The notes: generated by a model not told the origin, from the letters alone. Numbered from the stretch's first letter, positions 32,901 through 42,239 are shown. The stretch is DNA of 64,000 bases from Pseudonocardia asaccharolytica DSM 44247 = NBRC 16224 (GCF_000423625.1 NZ_AUII01000009.1:109168-173167); one strand, 5' to 3'. Program-made: numbers and translations.

Positions 32901-33798
32901 CGGGCCCGACGAGCTGCGCGACGTAGGTCATGAAGGCCAGGAAGGTGCCGAGGGTGATCGAACCGTGCAGCGCGAGCATCCCGCCGACCCCGATCACGCC
33001 GACCTGCCCGAGCGTGGGCAGCGCGAGCAGCGTGGGGCTGAACCTGGCGGTCATCCGGGCCGCGCGCATCCGTTCGGCGTACAGCCGGCCGGCCAGCCGT
33101 TCGAGCTTGGCGACCTCGCGCGCCTCCTGCCCGAAACCCTTGACCACCCGGACGCCGGTGACGGTCTCCTCGACCTGCTGCGCGACGTCGGCGGCGCGCT
33201 GCTGCGCCGACCAGGTGGCCGGGAACAGCTTGCGCCGGGTGCGGTTCGTGATCAACCCCGCGACCGGCAGCATGATCAGCGCGATCGCGGTGAGCGGCGG
33301 TGACAGGTACAGCATCGCCGCCACCGAGGCGGCGACCAGCGCGACCGTTCCCGTCGCCAGCGGCACCATCGACAGCAGCGACTGGACGAGCTGCAGGTCG
33401 GTGATCGCGCGGGAGACGACCTGACCGGTGCGCAGAGCGTCCTGGCGCTGGCCGTCGAGCCGCTGGACCGCGGCGAAGACCTGGCGGCGCAGATCGTGCT
33501 GGACGTCGAGGGCCATCCAGCCCGCGAGGTAACGGCGCAGGAACGATGCGGCGAACCGGATCGCCGCCAACCCCAGGATCGCCGCGACGATCACGCCGAT
33601 CAGGTCCGTGGTCCCGGCGACGGCGTCGTCGACGGCCACCCTGGTGAGCAGCGGCCCGATCGCATCGAGACTGACACCGAGCACCGAGGCCAGCAGCGCG
33701 CCGACGGTGACTCCGCGGTGGCGCAGGCAGGCCCCGGCCAGCCGGCGGATCCAGCCCCGCCGGTGGACGACCTCACCCGCCGAGCTGGAGTTCACCAC
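29938..33798 (-). CDS. fused double ABC exporter (two TMD-NBD halves in one 1286-residue protein)
   Basis: Two complete ABC exporter half-transporters are joined. Half 1 has a TMD (to about 320) and an NBD with Walker A GTSGSGKST (379-387), signature LSGGQ and VLVLDDATSAVD. Half 2 starts near residue 690, with Walker A GATGAGKST around 1053-1062, signature LSAGQ and LLIFDEATAALD. Half 2 has the signature variant LSAGQ and half 1 the canonical LSGGQ, so both sites may be active. The linker (about 580-690) is Pro/Ala-rich. Bacterial ABC exporters are usually homodimers or heterodimers of separate half-chains, so the fusion is notable but known in actinobacteria. The cargo is unknown. Confidence 0.93.
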   Translation of the reverse strand: MVNSSSAGEVVHRRGWIRRLAGACLRHRGVTVGALLASVLGVSLDAIGPLLTRVAVDDAVAGTTDLIGVIVAAILGLAAIRFAASFLRRYLAGWMALDVQHDLRRQVFAAVQRLDGQRQDALRTGQVVSRAITDLQLVQSLLSMVPLATGTVALVAASVAAMLYLSPPLTAIALIMLPVAGLITNRTRRKLFPATWSAQQRAADVAQQVEETVTGVRVVKGFGQEAREVAKLERLAGRLYAERMRAARMTARFSPTLLALPTLGQVGVIGVGGMLALHGSITLGTFLAFMTYVAQLVGPARLVGSLVVSAQLARAGVERVYDLVDSTPEVTDPPDPSRLPAGPLPIELDDVRFGYSSREPVLDGLSLRVEPGETMALIGTSGSGKSTVALLLPRFYDPQSGELRLGGVPLPRLPLADLRSELGVVFEEAFLFSDTIRANIAYGRPDATDAEVRAAAEAAQIAAFVDTLPDGYDTQVGERGLTLSGGQRQRIALARAMLTDPRVLVLDDATSAVDTATEAAIHATLREVTAGRTTLLIAHRRSTLALADRIAVLDRGRVVDIGTQDELTARSPLFRELLAAAPADGVDPAPGGTAAPTGPVGDEPAAPLDGTPELWPDPADTPATSERALRSAAASAGSALGAPRSGASAMVGGIPATPELLAAVEALPRTTERPRLGTLDPTTPDPGFRLARLLRPVRALLVLTMALVSADALVTLAFPSVARYAVDRGITPGSGSVMLTATLLGLGLVAAGWLVVAVQTVVTSRAGESLLYLLRVRSYAHLQRLGLDYYERELAGRIMTRMTTDVDALSTFLQTGLAQAVVSLLTIMGVTVALLVTDAQLALVALAVLPILLAATVVFRRLSSVAYAEARERVSAVNADMQENVSGVRVAQAFVRERRSAAAFSERSAAYRRSRLRAQRYIATYFPGVAFLSDVAQAAVLGVGAVRVAHGDLTAGVLTAFLLYLNLFFAPVQQLSQVFDGYQQARVGLRRISDLLRTPTSVPAVPAGAGVSVPQRLRGEVELRDVTFTYPGAEKPALTRVSLRVRPGETVALVGATGAGKSTLAKLLARYYDVDEGAVLVDGVDLRTFVLADYRHRLGVVPQEPHLFTGDIAANIAYGRPDATPAEIEGAARAVGALEMVRALPGGFRHPVGERGQGLSAGQRQLVALARAELVDPDLLIFDEATAALDPATEAAVLAAGERLTGRSPAPGGVNGPGRTAFVVAHRLATAARSDRIVVLDGGRIVEQGPHAELLAAGGRYAALWRAGELEPAGTADDDYTSARSA

Positions 33799-33838
33799 CC
33801 GGCCAGGCTAAGCCCGGTCACCGACGCTCGCCCATGGC

Positions 33839-34681
33839 TCAGGTGATATCGCGGCGGGCGCCGACCAGCCAGGCGGCGGCCACCGCCGCCGTCACCCACG
33901 TGGCGAGCACGACCAGCGACACCCATCCCGTCGGCGGCGCGGTGACCCCGGCCAGCCCCTCGATGACGACGCCGGACAGCCTCGGGCCGGCGAGCTCGCG
34001 GGCCGGAACGTCGTAGAGCGCGATATCACCCGCGTTGACCGGCAGGTATGCGGTCAGCCGGGCGAGCAGCGGCGGCCCGGTGGAACCGACCGCGGGCTCG
34101 GCCGAGTTGAGCACGAGCGCGAGCACGTTCTCCCCGGCCAGCACGTAGACCAGTGCGAGTACCAGCGCCCCCACCTGACTGGTGACCAACATGCCCAGCG
34201 CCACCCCGAACACCGACCACAGCCAGCACACGACGATCCCAGTGGCGGTCACGCCGAGCAGCGGGCCCGGCGCGGGCAGGGCGCCGCCGCCCTGTACGGC
34301 GAGACCGACGCCCAGCCCGAACACGACCGCGGCCGCCGCATATCCGGTGCCTATGGCGCCCGCGGTGAGGATCTTCGCGACCAGCACGCGGTCGCGGCCC
34401 GGCGCGGTGAGATAGGTCGTCGTGATCGTGCGATGCCGGAACTCGCTGGTCACGACGACGACCCCGTGGACCATGGCGAGCACGCTGGTCAGGCCGAGGG
34501 TGTAGGCCAGCGATGCCAGCAGCACCACCGCCGACCCCGCGCCCAGCCCGGTGACCGTCGCGCCGAACAGCCCGCCGAACGCATTGATCGACACCGTGAG
34601 CAGGACCACCGGGACGAGCAGCGCCCACCACGATCCCGTCGAGGCGGTCTTGCGCAGCTCCGCGCGAAGCAGTCCCCTCAT
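33839..34681 (-). CDS. ABC-2-type permease (second ABC pair)
   Basis: The 280-residue membrane protein has a TSEFRHRTITTTYLTAPGRDRVLVAKI segment typical of ABC-2 permeases and six hydrophobic segments. Its ATG overlaps the upstream ATPase gene's TGA (34678-34681). It is related in layout to the pair at 15818-17508. Substrate unknown. Confidence 0.85.
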   Translation of the reverse strand: MRGLLRAELRKTASTGSWWALLVPVVLLTVSINAFGGLFGATVTGLGAGSAVVLLASLAYTLGLTSVLAMVHGVVVVTSEFRHRTITTTYLTAPGRDRVLVAKILTAGAIGTGYAAAAVVFGLGVGLAVQGGGALPAPGPLLGVTATGIVVCWLWSVFGVALGMLVTSQVGALVLALVYVLAGENVLALVLNSAEPAVGSTGPPLLARLTAYLPVNAGDIALYDVPARELAGPRLSGVVIEGLAGVTAPPTGWVSLVVLATWVTAAVAAAWLVGARRDIT

Positions 34682-35589
34682 CGCGGCCCGACCCCCTGGT
34701 CGGCGGTGAGCTGGAAGTACAGCTGCTCGAGATCGAGGCGCTCCTCGACCATCCCGTAGATGGCCACGCCCGCGGCCAGCGCCGCATCGCCCACCCGGAC
34801 CGCGTCGGCGGCGACCGCGAGCCTGCCGTCGGGCAGCGTGTCGATCTCCAGCAGCCCGCCCCTGGCCAGCTGCTCAGCCAGTTCCACCGGGGACGCGCAG
34901 CGCACCAGCACCCGCGGCCGGTTCGACGCCCGCAACCGATCGAGCCCGCCCTGGTAGACACACCGCCCGTCGCGGAGGACGACGACGTGATCGGCCGTCT
35001 GGTCGACTTCGGCGAGCAGATGGCTGGAGACGAGCACGCTGCGCCCGTCGCGGGCGAACCCGCGCAGGAACGACCGCAGCCAGGCGACGCCTTCGGGGTC
35101 GAGCCCGTTGCCCGGCTCGTCGAGCACCAGCGCCCGCGGATCGCCGAGCAGCGCGGTGGCCAGCGCGAGCCGCTGCCGCATGCCCAGCGAGAAGCCCCCG
35201 ACGGGACGGCGGGCATCACCCGCGAGCCCGACGAGCGCGAGGACCTCCTCGACCCGCTCGTCCGGGACACCGATGGCGGCCGCGTGCACCCGCAGGTGGG
35301 CCCGCGCCGTACGGGCGGGGTGAAAGCCCTGCGCCTCCAGCACCCCGCCCACCGCGCCGGCCGGATGGGGCAGTTCGGCGAAGCGCAGCCCGTCGATCCG
35401 AGCCTCGCCGGAGGTGGGCGTGACCAGGCCCAGCAGCATCCGCAGCGTGGTGGTCTTTCCCGAGCCGTTGGGCCCGAGGAACCCCGTCACCGTGCCGGGC
35501 TCGACGGTGAAACTGAGCCCCTCCACGGCCGTGACCGACCCGAACCGCTTGCTCAGCGCGTCGGCGGTGATCCGCCCGCTCGGTTCCAC
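34678..35589 (-). CDS. ABC transporter ATP-binding protein (second ABC pair)
   Basis: The 303-residue ATPase has Walker A GPNGSGKTT, signature FSLGMRQR, Walker B ALVLDEPGNGLDPEG and SSHLL. Its C-terminal domain after the NBD resembles that of the ATPase at 16546. It is translationally coupled to the permease at 33839. Confidence 0.92.
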   Translation of the reverse strand: MEPSGRITADALSKRFGSVTAVEGLSFTVEPGTVTGFLGPNGSGKTTTLRMLLGLVTPTSGEARIDGLRFAELPHPAGAVGGVLEAQGFHPARTARAHLRVHAAAIGVPDERVEEVLALVGLAGDARRPVGGFSLGMRQRLALATALLGDPRALVLDEPGNGLDPEGVAWLRSFLRGFARDGRSVLVSSHLLAEVDQTADHVVVLRDGRCVYQGGLDRLRASNRPRVLVRCASPVELAEQLARGGLLEIDTLPDGRLAVAADAVRVGDAALAAGVAIYGMVEERLDLEQLYFQLTADQGVGPR

Positions 35590-35666
35590 TGCCTGCCGTC
35601 CCCCGGTTCCTCGACGCGCCTCCCATCCTGCCGGAGGCTCGCGGGCGACGCGCCGGGGCCGGGGGG

Positions 35667-36599
35667 TCAGGTGCCGAACGCGGCCTTCAGCTGCCTGCCG
35701 ACCTGGTCGAACGCCCCGCGGGTGTGGTCGATGGCGCCGAGCATCCAGAAGAAGCCGTGGATCATCGTCGGGTTCGTGACGTGCTCGGTCTTCACCCCGG
35801 CCTCGGCCAGCTTGCGCGCGTAGGCGTCGCCCTCGTCGCGCAGCGGGTCGTAGCCCGCGGTGATCACGGTGGCCGGGGGCAGACGGGAGAGGTCGCTGCG
35901 GATCGGCGAGGCCGTCGGCTCCTCGGCCACCGAATGGTCACCGCCGAAGTAGTGGCGGTAGAACCAGTCCATCGCGGACTTGGTGAGCAGGTAGCCCTCA
36001 CCGTTCTCGACGTAGGAGGGGTAGTCGCCCGCGGCGTCCACGGCCGGATAGATGAGCAGCTGGTAGACCAGCGACGGCCCGCCACGCTGCTTGGCCAGCT
36101 GCGCGATGATCGCGGCGAGGTTCCCGCCCGCACTGTCGCCCGCCACCGCGATCCGGGAGATGTCCAGCCCCAGTTCGGCGCCGTTCTCGGCCACCCACTT
36201 CGTCGCGGCGTAGCAGTCCTCCACCGCCGCCGGGTAGCGGTGCTCGGGGGCCTTGCGGTAGCCGACCGAGACCACCGCAGTGTTCGCGGCGTTCGTCAAC
36301 GTCCGGCAGGGCTTGTCGACGACATCGAGATCACCGATCACCCAGCCGCCGCCGTGGAAGTAGACGACTACCGGGTGCGGGCCCTCGCCCGCGGGCGTGT
36401 AGACCCGAACCGGGATCTCCCCCTCCGGGCCGGGGATGGACCGCTCCTCGACGTTCCCGACCTCCTCGGGTTCGCCCTGCAGGTCGATGAAGGCCAGCCC
36501 CGTCTCGCGAGCCTCCTCGACGGTCATCTCCGAGAAGTCCTTCATCCCTTGCGCCTCCAAGGCATCGATCAGCGCCTTGGCCTGTGGATCGAGCGCCAT
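35667..36599 (-). CDS. alpha/beta hydrolase, hormone-sensitive-lipase (HSL) type esterase
   Basis: The 310-residue esterase has HGGGWVIGD (oxyanion), GDSAGGNLAA (nucleophile Ser), an acidic/His pair near the C-terminus (TAGYDPLRDEGDAYA and MIHGFFWMLG) and an N-terminal cap beginning MALDPQAKALIDALEAQGM. ATG 36599 gives a normal length; a longer frame upstream has no support. It diverges from the acyl-CoA ligase at 36795. The substrate is probably a short acyl ester; not determined. Confidence 0.92.
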   Translation of the reverse strand: MALDPQAKALIDALEAQGMKDFSEMTVEEARETGLAFIDLQGEPEEVGNVEERSIPGPEGEIPVRVYTPAGEGPHPVVVYFHGGGWVIGDLDVVDKPCRTLTNAANTAVVSVGYRKAPEHRYPAAVEDCYAATKWVAENGAELGLDISRIAVAGDSAGGNLAAIIAQLAKQRGGPSLVYQLLIYPAVDAAGDYPSYVENGEGYLLTKSAMDWFYRHYFGGDHSVAEEPTASPIRSDLSRLPPATVITAGYDPLRDEGDAYARKLAEAGVKTEHVTNPTMIHGFFWMLGAIDHTRGAFDQVGRQLKAAFGT

Positions 36600-36794
36600 T
36601 GCCCAACTCCTCCGCCGATTGGTTGAGGTGCGACAGACTGCAAGCCGACCATCGCGGCGGGCCAGCGTCAAGGGCCCCGGATGGCCGCTGGACGTGGGGT
36701 GGTATAGGCGAGTTCGTCGGATCCGGGCCGCCGGGAGCAGCGCTACCATCCGCGGTGACGACCATGTGTTTCCCGCCGTACCCCGGGAGTTGCC

Positions 36795-38351
36795 ATGACT
36801 GTCCCCGTCAAGGTCTCCGATCTGCTTTCCCGGTGGGAGCGTGAGCGGCCCGATACCGAGGCGCTTCGCTTCGGGGGTTCGAGCTGGACCTGGCGGCAAC
36901 TGGCCGAGCGCGTGCGTCGAGCGGCCGCTGGGTTGCGCGCCAACGGAATCGGCCCCGGCGACCGGATCGCTGTCCTCGACCTCAACCACCCGTCCTGTCT
37001 GGAGCTGACCCTGGCCTGCGCCCAGATCGGCGCGGCGAACGCCATCGTCAACTTCCGGCTGGCGCCGCCCGAGATCGTCTACGTGATCAACGACGCCACC
37101 GCCAGGATCCTCTTCGTCGGGCCCGAGTTCGCCGGCGCCGCCGAGCAGATCCGCGACAAGCTACCGAGCGTCGAGCGGGTGCTGCGTCTCGGTGGGGACG
37201 CCGATGAGTACGAGGCGCTGCTGGGCACGCACGAACCCGACACGGCCGTCCATCCCGCCCGTCCGGACGACTGCTTCGTCCAGCTCTACACCTCGGGCAC
37301 CACCGGGTTCCCCAAGGGGGCGATGCTCACCCACCGCGGGGTCCTCGCGCATTCGGCCGCCGTGGCCACGGACTTCGTGCTCAGCGACGACGACGTGGTG
37401 CAGATCGCGATGCCGCTGTTCCACGTCGGCGGGACGAGCTACGCATTGGTCGCGCTCTACGGCGGGACCCGGATGGTGATGCTGCGGATGCCCGACCCGG
37501 TCGCGGTGCTGGACATGCTGGAGCGCGAGCGGATCACCCACACCTTCCTGGTGCCCGCCCTGCTGGCGGCGATCACCCAGATTCCCGGCGTCGAGCAACG
37601 CGATTTCTCGGCGCTGCGCGCGCTGTCCTACGGCGCCTCCCCGATGCCGCTGCCGGTGATGCGGGCCTGTCTCGCGCTGTTCCCGGGGCGGCTGCACCAG
37701 GTGTATGGCATGACCGAGGCGGCGGGGGTCGTGAGCTCGCTGGGCCCGCAGGACCACGAGAACTCGGCGGTCGCACACCGGCTGGTTTCGGCCGGCACTC
37801 CGATCCACGGCGTCGAGATCGAGATCCGCGACCCGGCCACCGGCGAGCCGGTGCCCGCCGGCACACCCGGGGAGATCTGGGTCCGCACCGAGCAGCTGAT
37901 GAGCGGCTACTGGGGAAAGCCCGAGGCGACGGCCGACACGATCACCCCGGACGGCTGGCTGCGGTCCGGCGACGGGGGGTACCTGGACGCCGACGGCTAC
38001 ATCTACGTCACCGACCGAATCAAGGACATGATCATCAGCGGCGGGGAGAACATCTACCCCGCCGAGATCGAGCGGGTGCTCGCCGAGCACCCGGGCATCG
38101 CCGACGTCGCGGTGATCGGGGTGCCCGACGACCGCTGGGGCGAGGTTCCGATGGCGGTCGTCGTCGCCGCCCCCGGCGCGAGTATCGACGAGAACGAACT
38201 GCTCGCCCACGGCCGCAAGCACCTCGCCTCGTTCAAATGCCCGAAGGCCGTCGAGGTCGTCGACGAGCTGCCGCGCAACCCCACCGGCAAGGTCCTCAAG
38301 AAGGAGCTGCGCAAACCGTACTGGGCAGGCCGAGAACGCCAGGTCGTGTGA
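36795..38351 (+). CDS. acyl-CoA synthetase / AMP-dependent ligase
   Basis: The 518-residue enzyme has the adenylate P-loop YTSGTTGFPKGA (165-176), TEAAGVVS, GYWGKPEATADTI, the hinge DRIKDMIISGGENIYPAEIE and catalytic Lys region PTGKVLKKELR. It activates a carboxylic acid to acyl-CoA; the substrate is unknown. A stretch matching its C-terminal domain (ERVLAEHPG... to IGVPDDRW) is repeated in damaged form at 38776-38850. Confidence 0.95.
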   Translation: MTVPVKVSDLLSRWERERPDTEALRFGGSSWTWRQLAERVRRAAAGLRANGIGPGDRIAVLDLNHPSCLELTLACAQIGAANAIVNFRLAPPEIVYVINDATARILFVGPEFAGAAEQIRDKLPSVERVLRLGGDADEYEALLGTHEPDTAVHPARPDDCFVQLYTSGTTGFPKGAMLTHRGVLAHSAAVATDFVLSDDDVVQIAMPLFHVGGTSYALVALYGGTRMVMLRMPDPVAVLDMLERERITHTFLVPALLAAITQIPGVEQRDFSALRALSYGASPMPLPVMRACLALFPGRLHQVYGMTEAAGVVSSLGPQDHENSAVAHRLVSAGTPIHGVEIEIRDPATGEPVPAGTPGEIWVRTEQLMSGYWGKPEATADTITPDGWLRSGDGGYLDADGYIYVTDRIKDMIISGGENIYPAEIERVLAEHPGIADVAVIGVPDDRWGEVPMAVVVAAPGASIDENELLAHGRKHLASFKCPKAVEVVDELPRNPTGKVLKKELRKPYWAGRERQVV

Positions 38352-38394
38352 GGCTGCTGGCCCCTCCAGCGGTCACCTCCCGCCGCAGCAGGAG

Positions 38395-38860
38395 TCCGAG
38401 CTGTACAGCTACTACGGCCTCGACCCGGCCAGCCGCGAACCGGTACCGGCACCGATACCGCGGCCGCGACGGGTACGGCGGCGACAGCGGGAACCGCGGC
38501 GGAACGAGACAGCGCCGTCGAGCCGGAAACCGCCGTCGGGCGAGACGTCTCCGGGCCGACCACCGACGCGGGCCCGACATCTCCGAGGAGGAACACGAGG
38601 TCACGCTGCACTCCGAACGCCCGGTCGTCAGCAAGCAGACCGAACCGGTCGAACGGGTCCGGATCGAACCGGACACCGTGCCCGAGCAGGAGACCGTCTC
38701 GGGCGAGGTCCGCAAGGAGCACGACGATCCCAGCGGCCAGGTCGAGCGGGTGGTGGCGTCGGAGCAGGCGGGTCCGGACATCGAGCGGATGCTCGCCGAG
38801 CATCCGCTCGATGTCGCGATGATCGGGGTGCCCGACGACCGCTGGCCCCGTCGGGGCTAG
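38395..38860 (+). pseudogene. decayed PRC/DUF2382 protein fused to a duplicated acyl-CoA ligase fragment
   Basis: In one frame the sequence reads ELYSYYGLDPASREPVP, typical of the linker of PRC-barrel/DUF2382 stress proteins. In another frame it reads EEEHEVTLHSERPVVSKQTE and ETVSGEVRKEHDD, a DUF2382 (YsnF-type) domain. From 38776 on, the frame reads DIERMLAEHPLDVAMIGVPDDRW, a slightly shortened copy of the acyl-CoA ligase C-terminus just upstream (38065-38140). So a frameshifted remnant and a recombination scar lie next to each other. It probably encodes no functional protein. Confidence 0.6.
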
Positions 38861-38966
38861 GCAGGCCGTCCCGGGACGGCGCACAATGCGCGGACGGCCG
38901 CCGATACGGTTCCGGGCCGCGATCCCGGCCCAGGGCGGCATCCGATCCAGCGCCCGGGAGATCTCC

Positions 38967-41096
38967 ATGACCGCGACCGAGGCCCTTCCCGTCACCACGA
39001 CCGTGCGCGCCGCCTGCCCGCACGACTGCCCGGACACCTGCGCGATGCTGGTCACGGTCGCCGACGGCCGGGCCACCGAGGTGCGCGGCGACCCCGAGCA
39101 CCCGTTCACCCGCGGCGGCCTCTGCGTCAAGGTCAACAACTACGTCGACAAGGTGTACAGCCCGGACCGCGTGCTCTACCCGCTGCGGCGCACCGGCCCC
39201 AAGGGCAGCGGCCGGTTCGCCCGGATCTCCTGGGACGCCGCGCTGGACGAGATCGCAGCCCGGTTCCGGGAGACGATCGCCGAGCACGGCGCCGAGGCGA
39301 TCATGCCGGTCAGCTACCTGGGCACCGAGGGCATCCTCAACGGGCTCAATGTGGGCGACCCGTTCTTCAACAAGCTCGGCGCGACGATCGCCGAACGCAC
39401 CTACTGCGACTCCGGCGCGTGCACCGCGTACACGATGACCATCGGCGCCACCGCGGGCGTCGACCCGGAGAGCCTCGTGCACTCCCGCTACATCATCATC
39501 TGGGCCTGCAACATGGTCTCGACCAACCTGCACCTGTGGCCGGTCGTCGCCGAGGCCCAGCGCCGCGGCGCGAAGGTCGTGGTGATCGACCCGGTGCGGC
39601 ACCAGACGGCGCGGCGGGCCGACTGGTACCTCCCGATCCGGCCGGGGACCGACGGTGCGCTCGCGCTGGCCATGATGCACGTGATCACCAATGAGGGGCT
39701 GGCCGACGAGGCGTACGTCCGCGACCACACGGTCGGCTACGACGAACTTGTCGAGCGGGTGCGGCAGTACAGCCCGGAGTGGGCGGAGGCCGAGACCGGC
39801 ATCCCGGCCGCGGACATCCGCACGCTGGCCCGCGAGTACGCCACCACCCAGCCGTCGATGATCCGGATCGGGGTGGCGATCGAGCGACACGCCGGCGGCG
39901 GCCAGACGGTGCGCGCGATCTCCTGCCTGCCCGCGCTCGTCGGCGCGTGGCGCAACGTCGGCGGCGGGCTGCTGCAGCTGCCGCTGTGGGCCTTCCCGGT
40001 GAACTGGGGCGCGCTGATGCATCCCGAGCTGGCCACCCCGGGCACCCGGGTCGTCAACCAGTTCCTGCTGGGCCGGGCGCTGACCGGGGAGCTGGGGCTG
40101 GACCCACCGATCACGGCGCTGATGGTCTACAACTCCAACCCGATGGTCGTGTGTCCCGAGCAGGCCAAGGTGGCCGCCGGGCTCGCCCGGGAGGATCTGT
40201 TCACCGTGGTCAGCGACCACTTCCTCACCGACACGGCGAGCTACGCCGACCTCGTGCTGCCGGCCACGACCCAGCTCGAACAGCACGACATCATGTTCAG
40301 CTGGGGCCACTTCTACGTGTCGCTGAACACCCCGGCGGTCGCCCCGCTGGGCGAGGCGATGTCCAACACGGAGCTGTTCCGCAGGCTCGCCGTCCGGATG
40401 GGCTTCACCGAACCCTGCTTCCGCCGCACCGACGAGGAACTGATCGCCGAGGCCTTCGACTGGTCGTCCCCGGTGATGGAGGGCATCACGGTCGAGTCGC
40501 TGCGGGAGCGGGGCTGGGCCCGGTTGAATCTGCCCTCGGCCGACGAGTACGCGCCGCACGCCGAGGGCAACTTCCCGACCCCGTCGGGCAAGACCGAGTT
40601 CCGGTCCTCGGTCGCGGCCGAGGCGGGCAACTTCGTCATACCGCTGTTCCGGCAGGGCTCGAACGAGTTCCAGCCCGGCGGCGTCGTCGACCCGCTCCCG
40701 TACTACGTCCCGCCCCGGGAGACCGCCGACACCGGCTACCGGCTCAACCTCATCTCGCCCAAGTCGCACGCCTACCTCAACTCCAGCGCCGCCGACCAGC
40801 CGGCCCAGCGGCGGGTGCAGGGCGAGCCGGCGGTGACGATCCACCCGCGGGACGCGGCCGAGCGCGGCATCGCCGATGGGCAGTACGTGCGGGTGTTCAA
40901 TGACCGCGGCCAGTTCGTCGCGCTGGCCAGGGTCACCGACGAGATCGCGCCCGGCGTGGTGATGTCGCCGATGGGCGCATGGCCCAAGAACGCCAAGGAC
41001 CACTCCACGGTCAACACCGTGAACCCGTTCGTCTTCGCCGATCTGGGCAATGCACCGACGTTCTCCGACACCCGGGTCGAGGTCGAGAGCTCCTGA
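38967..41096 (+). CDS. molybdopterin-dependent oxidoreductase (formate dehydrogenase/DMSO reductase superfamily)
   Basis: The 709-residue protein has an N-terminal [4Fe-4S] site: Cys17, Cys21 and Cys25 (CPHDCPDTC) and Cys53 (GGLCVK). The molybdopterin domains follow (YCDSGACTAYTMTIG around the metal-ligand region; IDPVRHQTARRADWYLPIRPGTDGALALAMMHVI; QHDIMFSWGHFY) and a C-terminal dinucleotide-binding domain (LNLISPKSHAYLNSSAADQP; VFNDRGQFVALARV). No Tat signal is visible, so it is cytoplasmic. ATG 38967 has a GGGAG site. The substrate is unknown; no partner subunits are adjacent. Confidence 0.9.
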   Translation: MTATEALPVTTTVRAACPHDCPDTCAMLVTVADGRATEVRGDPEHPFTRGGLCVKVNNYVDKVYSPDRVLYPLRRTGPKGSGRFARISWDAALDEIAARFRETIAEHGAEAIMPVSYLGTEGILNGLNVGDPFFNKLGATIAERTYCDSGACTAYTMTIGATAGVDPESLVHSRYIIIWACNMVSTNLHLWPVVAEAQRRGAKVVVIDPVRHQTARRADWYLPIRPGTDGALALAMMHVITNEGLADEAYVRDHTVGYDELVERVRQYSPEWAEAETGIPAADIRTLAREYATTQPSMIRIGVAIERHAGGGQTVRAISCLPALVGAWRNVGGGLLQLPLWAFPVNWGALMHPELATPGTRVVNQFLLGRALTGELGLDPPITALMVYNSNPMVVCPEQAKVAAGLAREDLFTVVSDHFLTDTASYADLVLPATTQLEQHDIMFSWGHFYVSLNTPAVAPLGEAMSNTELFRRLAVRMGFTEPCFRRTDEELIAEAFDWSSPVMEGITVESLRERGWARLNLPSADEYAPHAEGNFPTPSGKTEFRSSVAAEAGNFVIPLFRQGSNEFQPGGVVDPLPYYVPPRETADTGYRLNLISPKSHAYLNSSAADQPAQRRVQGEPAVTIHPRDAAERGIADGQYVRVFNDRGQFVALARVTDEIAPGVVMSPMGAWPKNAKDHSTVNTVNPFVFADLGNAPTFSDTRVEVESS

Positions 41097-41207
41097 TGGC
41101 CACCCGGGTGGCGCACCGGGCTCGCCGGTGTACCTCGGCCGCGCGCCCTTTCCCCGTGGTCGTGGCGTCACTTGACTCGCGAGTAACCCTGCGCTAGACC
41201 CCGGCAC

Positions 41208-42239
41208 ATGAAGCTGTCGACCCAAGTCCAGTACAGCGACGATCCCCTCGCCAGCGTCGAGCGCGTGGTCGCCCTCGAAAGCGCAGGCCTCGACGTCGCC
41301 TGGGTCGCCGAGGCATACAGCTACGACGCCGTGTCGCTGATGGGCTATCTGGCGGCGAAGACCGAACGGGTGGAGATCGGATCGGGGATCCTGCCGATCT
41401 ACACACGCACCCCGACACTGACGGCGATGACGGCCGCCGGCCTCGATGCCCTCTCCGGCGGCCGGATGATCCTCGGTCTCGGCGCGTCCGGCCCGCAGGT
41501 CATCGAGGGTTTCCACGGGGTTCCCTATGACAAGCCCATCGCCCGCACCCGGGAGATCATCGGGATCTGCCGGAAGGCGTGGCGCCGCGAGCGGGTCACC
41601 AACGAGGGCCTCTACCCGATCCCGCTGCCGGAGGGCCAGGGCACCGGGCTGGGCAAGCCGCTCAAGCTCATCAACCATCCCCTCCGCTCCGATATCCCGA
41701 TCTGGGTGGCCGCGCTGGGCGACCGCAACGTCGAGATGACCGCGGAGATCGCCAACGGCTGGCTGCCGCATGTGCTCATGCCGGAGAAGATCCGCGAGGT
41801 GTTCGGCCCCGCCCTCGACGCCGGGCTCGCCAAGCGGGCCCCCGAGCTCGGCCCGCTGCAGATCACCGGCGGCGGCATCCTCGCCATCGAGGAGGAGATG
41901 TTCGAACCCGCCCGTCGGCTGGCCCGTGGGATGTTCGCGCTCTACATCGGCGGGATGGGCGCCCGCGGGCGCAACTTCTACAACACGGTGTTCGCCCGGC
42001 AGGGCTACGGCGACGCCGCGCGGACCGTGCAGGATCTGTACCTCGACGGGAAGAAGGAGGAGGCCGCCGCGGCGTTGCCGGACGACTTCATCGACAACGT
42101 CACTCTCATCGGCCCGCCGTCGTTCGTCCGGGAGCGAATCGCCGCGCTGCAGGCGGCGGGGGTGACACATCTGCACGTCGACCCGGTCAGCCGGGCAGCG
42201 CCGAAGGTGTTCACCCAGGTCAAGGAGTGGATCTCCTAG
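41208..42239 (+). CDS. LLM-class flavin/F420-dependent oxidoreductase
   Basis: The 343-residue TIM-barrel protein has LDVAWVAEAYSYDAVSLMGYLAAKT, VEIGSGILPIYTRTP, GLDALSGGRMILGLG and PIWVAALGDRNVEM, all hallmarks of the luciferase-like F420-dependent family. The cofactor is most likely F420 in this phylum. Its stop (TAG 42237-42239) overlaps the end of the convergent POT pseudogene. Confidence 0.92.
   Translation: MKLSTQVQYSDDPLASVERVVALESAGLDVAWVAEAYSYDAVSLMGYLAAKTERVEIGSGILPIYTRTPTLTAMTAAGLDALSGGRMILGLGASGPQVIEGFHGVPYDKPIARTREIIGICRKAWRRERVTNEGLYPIPLPEGQGTGLGKPLKLINHPLRSDIPIWVAALGDRNVEMTAEIANGWLPHVLMPEKIREVFGPALDAGLAKRAPELGPLQITGGGILAIEEEMFEPARRLARGMFALYIGGMGARGRNFYNTVFARQGYGDAARTVQDLYLDGKKEEAAAALPDDFIDNVTLIGPPSFVRERIAALQAAGVTHLHVDPVSRAAPKVFTQVKEWIS

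Noticed and set aside
29731..33303. 1190-codon open frame on the plus strand
   Set aside because: It is antisense to the fused ABC exporter. High GC leaves long open frames on the opposite strand, and it contains no recognisable domain.
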